The notes beneath the pieces are model-generated. The model saw nothing but the letters and a program-made list of their open reading frames with translations, did no database searches and was not told the origin of the DNA. DNA of 64,000 nt from Nostoc linckia NIES-25 (GTDB lineage Bacteria; Cyanobacteriota; Cyanobacteriia; Cyanobacteriales; Nostocaceae): contig NZ_AP018222.1 in NCBI RefSeq assembly GCF_002368035.1, positions 2,382,471 to 2,446,470 on the forward strand, written 5' to 3'. The translations under genes were made by a program, and so were the position numbers. Below are positions 26,005 to 35,471 of the stretch, piece by piece; position 1 is the stretch's first letter; every line of letters begins with the position of its first letter.

Positions 26005-29000
26005 TTAATTACACTCTCGACTCATCACTAAATTACCGTTTGCTAACCGATATATTCCTTGCGGTTCGATAATCGAGTCGCCTTTTTTCCACTGGCTATT
26101 TATACTATTATTACTAATATTTTGTACATCACCTGTAGGATAATTTGAGGTTGCTGCATTATTAGGACGAGTAGGCAAACCACCAACACCTGTAATTAAA
26201 AAAGTACCTTTTTGCTTAGAACTACGAGCGATACAACTATTAGCAATTAGCCTATTAGTATCAATAGGATTATCTTGTAATTCCGTGAGGCTGTTTTGGA
26301 TAAAGGTGATATCGGGCACACCGATGATATTACCAGATATTGCACCGCTGGCGTTGATATCGGTGCGATCGCTATTAGCTAAAGACTGAAGATTATTTGC
26401 ATCAGTTGATGTTTGCGTCGGGCTGTATAATGGTGCAGTCAATAAAGCACGGGTATTAAAAGTAATATTGCCTCCTTGACCTTCAGGTGCAAATGCCAAA
26501 ATGTCGCTATCTTCTAAAGCAATGATAGTGTTAGCATTTAGGTTAATATTACCTCCATTTGCTTGACCTTTAGAAAGGTCGGTGCGGATGTCACTGTTAT
26601 TACGCAGACTAATATTTCTCGCAGTAATATTGATATTACCACCGCCTGATTGTTCAGCCCTGGCGCTAATAAAGCTATTATTTGCAGTGTAATTTCCTGT
26701 TGCAATAATATTAATATTACCTGCAATACCTTGTCCCTCACTGCGTACAGTAATACCAGCATAATTAGATACATTTAAGTTATTTGTGAATAAAGATATC
26801 GTCCCACCATTACCAATAGAATCGGGATTTGTGCCTGCAAATATAGCTGCGTTATAACTATCAATTCTTATACCAGAAATAGTTATACTATCTTTAGCAT
26901 TTATATTAATATCACCAGCATTTCCACTACTGCTAGTTGAGTTGAGAATTCGTCCGCCATTCAACACTTCAAATGTTCGAGCATTGATGGTGATATTACC
27001 TCCATCACTAGAATTATTTGTACTAGCACTGATTTCGCCTCTCTCTGCTAAACGGAAAGAACCTGTATTAATTGTAATGTTTCCTGGTTTTCCAATACTT
27101 CCGTTGTCGCTGCTAACTGATATTAAGCTAGGAAACCCATCTGCATCTAGTCCAGAAATAATTACAGCATCGGCAGCATTAATGCGAACATTTCCACCCT
27201 CGCCTTGTCCTCCAGGGAGATTTCCATTTGACTCACTAATACCTGCAATAATTTGACCGCCATTTGTTAAGGTAAATTTTGGTGCATTAATCTGAATATC
27301 TCCAGCTTTCCCTACAGCACCTTCTCTGATCTCACTAGTAATAACGCTATCATCAATAACTACTCTATCGATACTATTGATAATGATATTACCTCCATTA
27401 CCTTCACCGAAGGTTGAAGCAGTTATGTCTCCACCAATTAGTTGTACAAATTTACTATTAATAGTTATATCGCCTGCATCATTACCTTTACTTGAGGTTA
27501 AAAAGCCAGTAGAAAAAACGTTTGTTTCTGTACCATCTATTTCTATGCCATCACTAGCAGTAATAGTTATGTTTCCCCCGCGGCCGACTTTGCCTTGTCC
27601 TTGTCCTCCAGATTGAGCAGCTATAAATGCGCCATTGTTTAAAAATACTCGTTCTGCTTCAATACTAATATTTCCTCCATTACCAACAGAACCATTTGTC
27701 TGTGAGTTCAATGCATTCGATGAGATAAAAGACCTATTGGCCATTCTCAGTTCTTTTACTTTAATATTAAGATTTCCAGCATTACCACTGCCAACAGTAC
27801 TTGCTGATATATTTGAGAACTCATTATTCAGAATTAAGCGATTAGCAATAATTGATAAATTCCCTGCGTTTTCTTGACCGTCAGTAATTGACGATATCAT
27901 TGCTGCATTATTTAAAATAATTGAATCATCAGCTTTAATTTTAATATCTCCAGGTTTGCCAGCTAAAATGTTTCTAGAACTTATCATAGCGCCATCTGAA
28001 AGCAAAACATTTCGAGCTTGTATATCAATACCACTACTGCTACCAGCAGTTCGTGTTTGCGATCTGACTATCTCTGAAGAAGATGTGAATTCTGCTGAAA
28101 AAGCTTGACTTTCGATTTGACTATCAATACCAAGTGAAATTGTATCCTCAACTTTGATATTGACCGCACCTGCGTTACCTTTTGTAGCAGTGGAATTAAT
28201 TGAACTTCCATTAATAAGTTCTAGGGATTGGGCAGAAATGTTGACGTTTCCTGTATTTCCTGTCCCAATACCAAGACTAATAATAGAACTTTTATTTTCT
28301 ATGCGAATAATTCCATCAGCATTTATGAAAACATCGCCTGCTTTACTTTCAGGAGTGCCTTGATTTATAGGTATAGATGTATAAATATTACTAGAGTTTT
28401 CTAGGTTGAGATTATTCGCATTAACTATAACATTACCAGTGCTTGCACCAAAACTAAAAGCAGCAGAAACATTCACAAGTGAAATATCTGTTTTCGGTAC
28501 ACCATCAGGAAAAGTCAAGCTGAAATTGTTGTTATCAATATTGAGTCCTACTGTTCCTGGTGCGCTTAATCCACCAATCTCTACCCTACCGCCTCGTGCT
28601 GCAACTAATCCTCCATCCATTAATATTTGCCCTGTAGATTCAGGCGTAGGTGACACACGACCACCAAGTAATATTAAACTTTTATTGTTTGGGACTGCTA
28701 AAATACCTCGGTTTTCAATCGAGTTTGCACCTTGATTGGCAATTTGATTAAATAAAAATGCTGTAGGATTGATACTTAGTAAAGTATTTGGTGGTGTGAC
28801 TGGGGAAGTTAAAGAAAATTCAGCACCACCAGGAAATTGAATTGCATTAGCTGTGGTAGCTACAAATGAACCACCAATATTTAATCGGGCATTTTCTCCA
28901 AATATAATACCATTGGGATTCATCAAAAATAAATTAGCAGTACCTTGGGTGCGAATGAATCCTTGAATATCAGAGGCGGTTCCGCCAGTTACTCGTGCAA

Positions 29001-29262
29001 ATATATTACTAATACTGGAATCGTTGAGAAAAATTCCTGCACCACCATTAGGAATACTAAAACTGCTGAAACTGTGGAATAGGTTTGTGTTACCTACAGT
29101 TGTGCCACCTTGAATAAAAGAAAATGGGCCATTATCTGTAACTTGTGTTCCTAATGTTTGGTCTGCTGTTACTTGAGCTAAGGCGCTGATATTTGTTGTA
29201 AAAGTAAAACTTAGAATTAGTCCAAAGGGTAAAGAGTAATTCCAGTAATTTTGATTAATCAC
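26005..29262 (-). CDS. TpsA exoprotein 1 (filamentous haemagglutinin-like, TPS domain)
   Basis: 1085 residues, GTG start. The signal peptide ends near residue 30 (ISALAQ). The TPS secretion domain spans about 31-250 with the hallmark MNPNGIIFG (NPNGI at 115-119). The long central part is repetitive right-handed beta-helix sequence with recurring GNAGDI.I, ITISG and GGNITIN units. The last 200 residues are shared with the two paralogues and carry paired cysteines (NSCIARS and MSREC) about 74 residues apart. TpsA proteins are exported by TpsB and serve as adhesins, surface fibres or secreted enzymes. Minus strand, opposite to the tpsB gene; 98 bp separate it from tpsA2. Confidence 0.9.
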   Translation of the reverse strand: MINQNYWNYSLPFGLILSFTFTTNISALAQVTADQTLGTQVTDNGPFSFIQGGTTVGNTNLFHSFSSFSIPNGGAGIFLNDSSISNIFARVTGGTASDIQGFIRTQGTANLFLMNPNGIIFGENARLNIGGSFVATTANAIQFPGGAEFSLTSPVTPPNTLLSINPTAFLFNQIANQGANSIENRGILAVPNNKSLILLGGRVSPTPESTGQILMDGGLVAARGGRVEIGGLSAPGTVGLNIDNNNFSLTFPDGVPKTDISLVNVSAAFSFGASTGNVIVNANNLNLENSSNIYTSIPINQGTPESKAGDVFINADGIIRIENKSSIISLGIGTGNTGNVNISAQSLELINGSSINSTATKGNAGAVNIKVEDTISLGIDSQIESQAFSAEFTSSSEIVRSQTRTAGSSSGIDIQARNVLLSDGAMISSRNILAGKPGDIKIKADDSIILNNAAMISSITDGQENAGNLSIIANRLILNNEFSNISASTVGSGNAGNLNIKVKELRMANRSFISSNALNSQTNGSVGNGGNISIEAERVFLNNGAFIAAQSGGQGQGKVGRGGNITITASDGIEIDGTETNVFSTGFLTSSKGNDAGDITINSKFVQLIGGDITASTFGEGNGGNIIINSIDRVVIDDSVITSEIREGAVGKAGDIQINAPKFTLTNGGQIIAGISESNGNLPGGQGEGGNVRINAADAVIISGLDADGFPSLISVSSDNGSIGKPGNITINTGSFRLAERGEISASTNNSSDGGNITINARTFEVLNGGRILNSTSSSGNAGDININAKDSITISGIRIDSYNAAIFAGTNPDSIGNGGTISLFTNNLNVSNYAGITVRSEGQGIAGNINIIATGNYTANNSFISARAEQSGGGNINITARNISLRNNSDIRTDLSKGQANGGNINLNANTIIALEDSDILAFAPEGQGGNITFNTRALLTAPLYSPTQTSTDANNLQSLANSDRTDINASGAISGNIIGVPDITFIQNSLTELQDNPIDTNRLIANSCIARSSKQKGTFLITGVGGLPTRPNNAATSNYPTGDVQNISNNSINSQWKKGDSIIEPQGIYRLANGNLVMSRECN

Positions 29263-29360
29263 AGTTTTTATCTGTCAGTTTATTTGAGAAGATGGATTTG
29301 TGTCACGCGGAGGCGCAGAGTCGCAGAGAAGAGGAGTTGAGAAGAGTTGGTCTTGAGATT

Positions 29361-32300
29361 TTAACGACATTCTCGGCTCATTATTAAGTCACCATTTGCT
29401 AGCCGATAAATACCTTGAGGTTCGATGATTGAGTCACCTTTTTTCCATTGGTGGGCTGTACTATTATTGCTGATATTTTGTATATCATCTGTAGGATAGC
29501 TGGAAGCTGAAGCATTACCGGGACGAGTAGGTAAACCACCAACACCTGTAATTAAAAAAGTGCCTTTTTGCTGAGGACTACGAGCGATACAACTATTAGC
29601 AATTATCGCATTAGTATTAATAGGATTATCTTGTAATTCCGTGAGGCTGTTTTGGATAAAGGTGATATCGGGCACACCGATAATATTACCAGATATTGCA
29701 CCGCTGGCGTTGATATCGGTGCGATCGTTATTATTTAATGACTGAAGGGTATTTGTATCTGTTGACGTTTGCGTTGGACGATATAGAGGTGAAGTCAACA
29801 AAGCACGAGTGTTAAAAGTAATGTTACCACCTTGACCTTCTGGCGCAAAGGCGAGAATATCGCTATCTTCCAAGGCAATAATAGTATTAGCGTTGAGGGT
29901 AATATTACCTCCATTACCTTCACCTGTAGATAAGTCGGTGCGGATATCGCTGTTATTCTGCAAGCGAATGTTTCTCGCAGTGATATTAATGCTACCACCG
30001 CCTGCTTGTTCGGATTGTGCGTTTACAAAACTATTACTCGCCCTAAAATTACCCTTAGCAGTAATATTAATATTGCCTGCAACACCTCTTTGATTACTCC
30101 TTGTAGAAACTCCGGCAACGTTATTAGGTAAGTTTAAATCGCTTGTAAATAAATTAAAGTTAGTTGTAGATAAGAATATTGTTCCGCCGTTTCCAGTAGA
30201 ACTAGTGCCTGCAAATAGACCAGTGATATTATTTGAGTTGGTAGAGATAGTGATACTATCTGCGGCATTGATGGTAATATCACCAGATTTACCACTGCCA
30301 ACAGTTCCTGTAGTTATCAATCCACCATTTGATGCTTCAAATACACGAGTATTGAAAGTTATATTACCGCTGTTACTAGAATTACTAGTTGCTGCTGATA
30401 CAAAAGCATTGTCTGTTAGACGGAAATAATCTGTGTTGATTATGATATCTCCACCTTGACCAAGCGTCCCACTTTGGGTTTCGCTTGATATTCCACTTGC
30501 ATCTCCATTTATATTAGTTCCTGAAATAGTTACTGCATCACCAGCATCAATGCGGATACTTCCGCCGTTACCTTGTCCACCAGGCAAATTTTCCGTTGCT
30601 TCAGCAATTAAAGTACTAATAGCACCGCCGTTAGTTAAATTTAGTCTTCGTGTCTGAATTTTAATATCTCCAGCATTACCAACTCCGCCTGCTCCTACAC
30701 GACTATCGATTATACCGTTGTCAACAATAACCCCATCATTGCTGACAATAAAGATATCACCAGCATTACCCTTGCCAAAAGTTCCAGCGCTGATAGTTCC
30801 ATTTGTTAACTGCAAACGTTTAGTATTAATTGTTATATCACCGCCATTACCTACAGGTTTAACTTGTGTAGAGATCAAACTACGAAAATTAGCATTTGAG
30901 CTAATTAAATCAACAGAATCTGATGCATTGATAGTAATATTACCTGCATCACCACCCAAATTATTAACGGCTCCTACTGTGATATAACCGCCATTTTTCA
31001 CCAGGAGATTTTTAGTGTCTAGTGTTACATCACCAGCACGACTACTGCTAAAAGTCGTGGCAGAAATACCAGTAATTCTATCTATTGAACCTTTGGTATC
31101 GATTTCTATTAAATCAGTAGCTGTAATATTAATATCTCCGCCACGTCCAATTGTTTCACCTGGTTTTGGTTCTCCAGAAACAGAAAGTATACTTCCATAA
31201 TTTGTTAAAGTAATTGTTCCAGTTTTAATATTTATATTGCCAGCATCACCGACATCAGATAGAACTTCGGGAGAAGAATTAGCAGATGCAGAAATAAAAG
31301 AATTATCCAAACTAATATTCCGAGCCGCAATATTAATATCGCCACTGTTACCACCAAAAGTACTAGCTGAGATTTGAGACTGGTTTTGCAGATTCAAATA
31401 ATTGGTAGTAATCGATAAATTACCTGCTTTTGCTTTTCCATCAGAACTTACAGATAATATTGCAGCTAAATTGTTCAAACTAATTGTATCAAAAGCCTGA
31501 ATTTTAATATCTCCAGAATCATTTGCAAAAATGTTCGTAGCACTTATCAAAGCACCATCTGTGAGCAAAAGATTTCGTCCTTGGATATCAATACCACCGC
31601 TTCTCCCGTAGGTTGGCGTTCCTGAAAACGTTTGTTCTGTAGATATAGAGGTGTCGCGTGGTTGAACCGCGCTTGCAATCAGACTACCGAAACCATTAGC
31701 GTTTGTTCCAGATAGGGAAACTGTATCTTCAACTTTGATATTAACAACTCCTGAATTACCCTCTGTGGCAATTGCTTGAATACTACCACTATTAATTTGT
31801 AGCGATCGCGCACTAACATTGATATTACCACTATCTCCAATACCTAAAGCAATATTTCCAAAAATGCTATTTTCATTGAGTGTTACAATTCCAGTAGCAT
31901 TAATAGTAATATCACCTGATTTCGTATCAATAGTTCCTTGATTTGAATTTATACCAGTAAAGAAATAACTAGAATTTTCTAAATTCAAATTATTAGCATT
32001 AACTACAATATCACCACCACTTGCACCAGTAGCAATGGCAACAGATCGATTGACAAGTGAGATATCTGTTTTCGCCATACCATCAGAAAAAGATAAGCTT
32101 AAATTGTTGCCATCAACATTAAGTCCTACTATTCCTGGTGCAGCTAACCCACCAATCTCTACCCTACCGTCTAACGCGGCGAGTTGTCCTCCATCTATTA
32201 AAATTTGTCCTGTAGATTCAGGTGTAGGTGAGATGCGACCGCCAAGTAGGATTAAACTTTTATTATTGGGAACCGCCAAAATCGCACGATTTTCTATTGA

Positions 32301-32840
32301 GTTTGCCCCTTGGCTAGCAATTTGATTAAATAAAAATGCTGTAGGATTAACGCTGAGTAATGAATTATTGGGTGTAACTGGAGAAGTTAAGGAAAATTCT
32401 GCACCGCCAGGAAATTGAATTGCATTAGCTGTGGTAGCTACAAATGAACCACCAATATTTAACTGGGCATTTTTTCCAAAAATAATACCGTTGGGATTCA
32501 TCAAAAATAAATTAGCAGCACCTTGGGCATAAATCAATCCTTGAATATTAGATGCTGTTCCACCAGTTACTCGTGCAAAGATATTACTAATGTTGGAATC
32601 GTTAAGAAAAATTGCTCCGCCATCATTAGGAACGCTAAAACTGCTGAAACTGTGAAATAAATTTGTATTGCTAACTGTTGTGCCACCTGAAATATAAGAA
32701 CCTAAGCCAATATCTGTAACTTGTGTTCCTGAAGTTTGGTCTGGTGTTACTTGAGCTAAGGCGCTAAAGTTTGTTATAAAACTTAAACTAATTGATAGCC
32801 CCAAGCGGCAATACCAATTTAAATAAGATTGATTAATCAT
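29361..32840 (-). CDS. TpsA exoprotein 2 (filamentous haemagglutinin-like, TPS domain)
   Basis: 1159 residues, ATG at 32840. Signal peptide to about residue 30 (FSALAQ), TPS domain with NPNGI at 115-119, a beta-helical repeat region rich in GDI.I and LTNGG, and the common C-terminal block with paired Cys. The first ~240 and last ~200 residues are very similar to TpsA1 and TpsA3, while the centre is divergent. It lies upstream of tpsA1 on the same strand with a 98-bp spacer holding a CGCAGAGG repeat, so the two may be co-transcribed. Site 2 of the shared 19-bp motif is 195 bp upstream, in the direction of transcription. Confidence 0.9.
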   Translation of the reverse strand: MINQSYLNWYCRLGLSISLSFITNFSALAQVTPDQTSGTQVTDIGLGSYISGGTTVSNTNLFHSFSSFSVPNDGGAIFLNDSNISNIFARVTGGTASNIQGLIYAQGAANLFLMNPNGIIFGKNAQLNIGGSFVATTANAIQFPGGAEFSLTSPVTPNNSLLSVNPTAFLFNQIASQGANSIENRAILAVPNNKSLILLGGRISPTPESTGQILIDGGQLAALDGRVEIGGLAAPGIVGLNVDGNNLSLSFSDGMAKTDISLVNRSVAIATGASGGDIVVNANNLNLENSSYFFTGINSNQGTIDTKSGDITINATGIVTLNENSIFGNIALGIGDSGNINVSARSLQINSGSIQAIATEGNSGVVNIKVEDTVSLSGTNANGFGSLIASAVQPRDTSISTEQTFSGTPTYGRSGGIDIQGRNLLLTDGALISATNIFANDSGDIKIQAFDTISLNNLAAILSVSSDGKAKAGNLSITTNYLNLQNQSQISASTFGGNSGDINIAARNISLDNSFISASANSSPEVLSDVGDAGNINIKTGTITLTNYGSILSVSGEPKPGETIGRGGDINITATDLIEIDTKGSIDRITGISATTFSSSRAGDVTLDTKNLLVKNGGYITVGAVNNLGGDAGNITINASDSVDLISSNANFRSLISTQVKPVGNGGDITINTKRLQLTNGTISAGTFGKGNAGDIFIVSNDGVIVDNGIIDSRVGAGGVGNAGDIKIQTRRLNLTNGGAISTLIAEATENLPGGQGNGGSIRIDAGDAVTISGTNINGDASGISSETQSGTLGQGGDIIINTDYFRLTDNAFVSAATSNSSNSGNITFNTRVFEASNGGLITTGTVGSGKSGDITINAADSITISTNSNNITGLFAGTSSTGNGGTIFLSTTNFNLFTSDLNLPNNVAGVSTRSNQRGVAGNINITAKGNFRASNSFVNAQSEQAGGGSINITARNIRLQNNSDIRTDLSTGEGNGGNITLNANTIIALEDSDILAFAPEGQGGNITFNTRALLTSPLYRPTQTSTDTNTLQSLNNNDRTDINASGAISGNIIGVPDITFIQNSLTELQDNPINTNAIIANSCIARSPQQKGTFLITGVGGLPTRPGNASASSYPTDDIQNISNNSTAHQWKKGDSIIEPQGIYRLANGDLIMSRECR

Positions 32841-32869
32841 GAGATAAATTTATGTAAATCTAAAGGCTC

Positions 32870-32902
32870 AGATCCCCGACTTCTCCAAGAAGTCGGGGAT
32901 CT
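32870..32902. repeat. AGATCCCCGACTTCT hairpin repeat
   Basis: AGATCCCCGACTTCT (32870-32884) and AGAAGTCGGGGATCT (32888-32902) are perfect complements with a 3-nt loop. A sister copy with one mismatch lies at 46278-46310. It is in the leader region of tpsA2. Confidence 0.65.
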
Positions 32903-32914
32903 TGTTGTTCGGTA

Positions 32915-32953
32915 TTACACAGCAATCATATTACCAGAGATTGCACCACGGAC
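32915..32953 (-). pseudogene. Fossil of a TpsA C-terminal segment
   Basis: Twelve minus-strand codons plus a stop read VRGAISGNMIAV, matching ASGAISGNIIGV of the three intact TpsA proteins. At the DNA level about 19 of 20 bases around ATATTACCAGAGATTGCACC match the TpsA genes. It lies upstream of tpsA2 in the same orientation, suggesting a further tpsA copy was once there. Confidence 0.45.
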
Positions 32954-33034
32954 TAGTTTTGATATTGAAGCGATCGCTCTTTTTCACCGAATCCTGACTA
33001 ATCGCTAATCTTCTGCATATCACCAGCTAAATTA

Positions 33035-33053
33035 CAATGTAGTTTTCTGCAAT
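33035..33053 (-). promoter_or_regulatory. Shared 19-bp motif, site 2 (upstream of tpsA2 / M10 protease)
   Basis: On the minus strand it reads ATTGCAGAAAACTACATTG. With site 1 the similarity continues on both sides (AGATTGCAG on the left, CATTGYAATTT on the right). It lies in the 620-bp divergent region between tpsA2 and the M10-RTX gene. Confidence 0.5.
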
Positions 33054-33215
33054 CTGCCATACAGAATCTTGCATATAACACTGCATAAAACCTGAGCGAA
33101 TAATTTTCGTACTTTTCTTACTCTATATTTTGTTCCTCGGTTTCTCAGCCTTATTGTCTATTCCCTGACTCTGCAAATTAAGTTCAGAAATCAAACCTGT
33201 TCCTTATTTTCTCTA

Positions 33216-33399
33216 AGAGGATGTCTGAAAAATTTCTGGGGTTGTATTTAATACTTGTAGATCCCCCTAAATCCCCCTTTTTAAGGGGGACTTTGAGATA
33301 TTTCTCCACTTTTTAAGGGGACTTTGAGATATTTGCCCCCTTTTTAAGGGGGGTTAGGGGGGATCGAACGAAATATTTAATACTCCTCAGACATCCTCT
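33216..33399. mobile_element. MITE-like element with AGAGGATGTCTGA termini
   Basis: 184 bp bounded by AGAGGATGTCTGA (33216-33228) and its exact inverse TCAGACATCCTCT (33387-33399). Inside are nested TTTTTAAGGGGG-type repeats, the middle one apparently duplicated. A one-ended relative lies at 3040. No ORF. Confidence 0.65.
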
Positions 33400-33460
33400 A
33401 AATATATTTACTCAACAACCAAAATAATCATCTGATTTTGATTCCAAAAAGGAGAAACAA

Positions 33461-35281
33461 ATGTCTACTTTTGTTAGTTCTACTGGTGGTGTTCCTAAAA
33501 CTGGTTTAGTCTATGTAGATAGTTTACTATGGGGCAGTCGTTGGAAGATTGAAAACGATAATAGAAAACTGACTTATTCTTTTGTTGATAACAAATCTTG
33601 GGATGATGAATTCTATAATGCTGAAATCAATGCCTATACTAATGCAATCAAAGCTTGGTCAAATGTAGCTAACTTTCAGCTAGAATATTCTGGCTTTAAC
33701 GATCCTCAAGCTGAACTAACCTTTCATAGTGTTGATTCTTCTGTTATTGGTGGTGATGGCGTACTAGGTAGAGCATACCCACCAGGAGAATCCTCTGGCC
33801 TTTTTGGGACAGGAGATGTTCTAATTAATTGGGAATTTTATCAAGACGATCCTGATGCAGAACTCTTAGTTGGTAGCTACTACTATGACACTTTTGTCCA
33901 CGAAATCGGTCATGCTTTGGGATTAGCTCATCCTCATGATAATGGAGGGAGTTCTTCTATTTTTCCTGGCGTTGATAACTCTGAAGATTTTGGCGACTAC
34001 GGACTTAATCAGTTTGTGACGACAATTATGTCTTACGTTGATATTCAAAGTCCCTATTCTCCAGGGTACGATGCAAATTGGGGTTTTGCTGCTGGACCAA
34101 TGGCGTTTGATATTGCAGCAATCCAACATATTTACGGTATTAATAAGACATACAACACAGGAAACAATGTTTATTTACTGCCAACTTATAATGGCGTTGG
34201 AACTTATTGGTCTTGTATTTGGGATGCAGGCGGAACAGATACAATATCTGGTCAAGGCGCAACTAATTCAGTAATTATCGACTTGAATAATGCGACTTTA
34301 CAGAATAACGATCCTGATGCTGGTGGCTTTATTAGTCAAGTTGTTGGTATTAAAGGAGGATTTACCATCGCCAATTCCCAAGGCGGTATATCTGTGATTG
34401 AAAATGCCATCGGAGGCAATTTTAATGACACTTTAATCGGGAATCAATACAATAATTATTTGTCTGGGGAAGGCGGAAACGATGTCATTGATGGAAAAGC
34501 TGGAAACGACAGTCTTTTAGGTGGCGCGGGAAATGACACGCTTTATGGCGGCGCTGGGAATGATACCCTCAATGGCGGTAGTGGCAATAATAGTTTATAT
34601 GGCGGCACTGGCAACGATCGCTATATATTCACTAGTGATAATTACATAACTATCACCGAAAACGCTAATGAAGGTACAGACACAGTTGAATCTGCTTATA
34701 GCTTTAATTTAGGGCCAGCTTATTTAGAAAATCTGATTCTTACAGGCACATCTGCAATCAACGGTACTGGTAACGCTCTCAACAACACAATCACTGGTAA
34801 CGGCGCTAACAATCAACTCAATGGCGACACTGGAAATGACACATTAAATGGTGGCGGTGGTAATGATACCCTAACTGGTGGTACTGGCAATGACAGCCTC
34901 ATTGGTGGTACTGGTAACGACATTTTGGTTGGGAGTGCTGGCAGCGATACACTCACTGGTGGTACAGGCACAGATCGCTTTACATTTAATTCTCGCACTG
35001 AAGGAACCGACAAGATTACTGATTTTAGCGTAGTTGACGATACAATTGCCGTTTCTAAGGCTGGTTTTGGCGGCGGCTTAGTTGCTGGTGTCGCCATCGC
35101 TGCTAGTCAATTTTTCATTGGTTCGGCAGCAACTACAACTAGCCAAAGATTTCTTTATGATAAAGGTATCGGTTCTCTGTTCTTCGACCAAGATGGTACG
35201 GGAGCGATCGCTAAAATCCAAATTGCCACACTCAATGCTGGATTGTCCCTAACCAACGCAGATATTTTCGTTGCTGCTTAG
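33461..35281 (+). CDS. Serralysin-like M10 metalloprotease with RTX repeats (second copy)
   Basis: 606 residues. The zinc motif HEIGHALGLAH is at 147-157 and the Met-turn is in TIMSYVD, as in serralysins. Two RTX blocks (about 345-385 and 455-510, GNDTLNGGGGNDTLTGGTGN style) are separated by a beta linker (NEGTDTVESAYSFNL), and the C-terminal tail resembles that of the subtilase (QIATLNAGLSL then N.DIFV). No signal peptide, implying type I export. A GGAGAAAC ribosome-binding site precedes the ATG. The gene is inserted in opposite orientation between tpsA2 and tpsA3, and it resembles the urt-embedded protease at 10422 in the catalytic domain. Confidence 0.88.
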   Translation: MSTFVSSTGGVPKTGLVYVDSLLWGSRWKIENDNRKLTYSFVDNKSWDDEFYNAEINAYTNAIKAWSNVANFQLEYSGFNDPQAELTFHSVDSSVIGGDGVLGRAYPPGESSGLFGTGDVLINWEFYQDDPDAELLVGSYYYDTFVHEIGHALGLAHPHDNGGSSSIFPGVDNSEDFGDYGLNQFVTTIMSYVDIQSPYSPGYDANWGFAAGPMAFDIAAIQHIYGINKTYNTGNNVYLLPTYNGVGTYWSCIWDAGGTDTISGQGATNSVIIDLNNATLQNNDPDAGGFISQVVGIKGGFTIANSQGGISVIENAIGGNFNDTLIGNQYNNYLSGEGGNDVIDGKAGNDSLLGGAGNDTLYGGAGNDTLNGGSGNNSLYGGTGNDRYIFTSDNYITITENANEGTDTVESAYSFNLGPAYLENLILTGTSAINGTGNALNNTITGNGANNQLNGDTGNDTLNGGGGNDTLTGGTGNDSLIGGTGNDILVGSAGSDTLTGGTGTDRFTFNSRTEGTDKITDFSVVDDTIAVSKAGFGGGLVAGVAIAASQFFIGSAATTTSQRFLYDKGIGSLFFDQDGTGAIAKIQIATLNAGLSLTNADIFVAA

Positions 35282-35324
35282 AGATTTTTAATCAATAAAT
35301 CATTAGACTTCTTGCATAAGTCGG

Positions 35325-35435
35325 GAAAAGGGTAAGGGTAAAGGGGGAAAGGTTTGGTATTTTCCCTTTCCCCTTTAACCTTTTCCCTTTTCCCTTTTCC
35401 CACAAGAGTGCAAAAAGCACTTTTGCACTCTTGTG
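35325..35435. terminator. Convergent terminator region: purine repeat and perfect 15-bp hairpin
   Basis: A GGGAAAAGGG / CCCTTTTCCC inverted block (35325-35400) is followed by CACAAGAGTGCAAAA (35401-35415), loop AGCAC, and TTTTGCACTCTTGTG (35421-35435), a perfect 15-bp stem with A/T at the loop side. It lies between the convergent ends of the M10 gene and tpsA3 and can act on both strands. Confidence 0.6.
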
Positions 35436-35471
35436 GGGTAGGCATCTTGCCTGCCCTAATGTGCTTAATCC

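Noticed and set aside
26942..28735. Several plus-strand ORFs of 69-109 codons antisense to tpsA1
   Set aside because: Shadows of the repetitive beta-helix coding sequence; the same pattern appears opposite tpsA2 and tpsA3.
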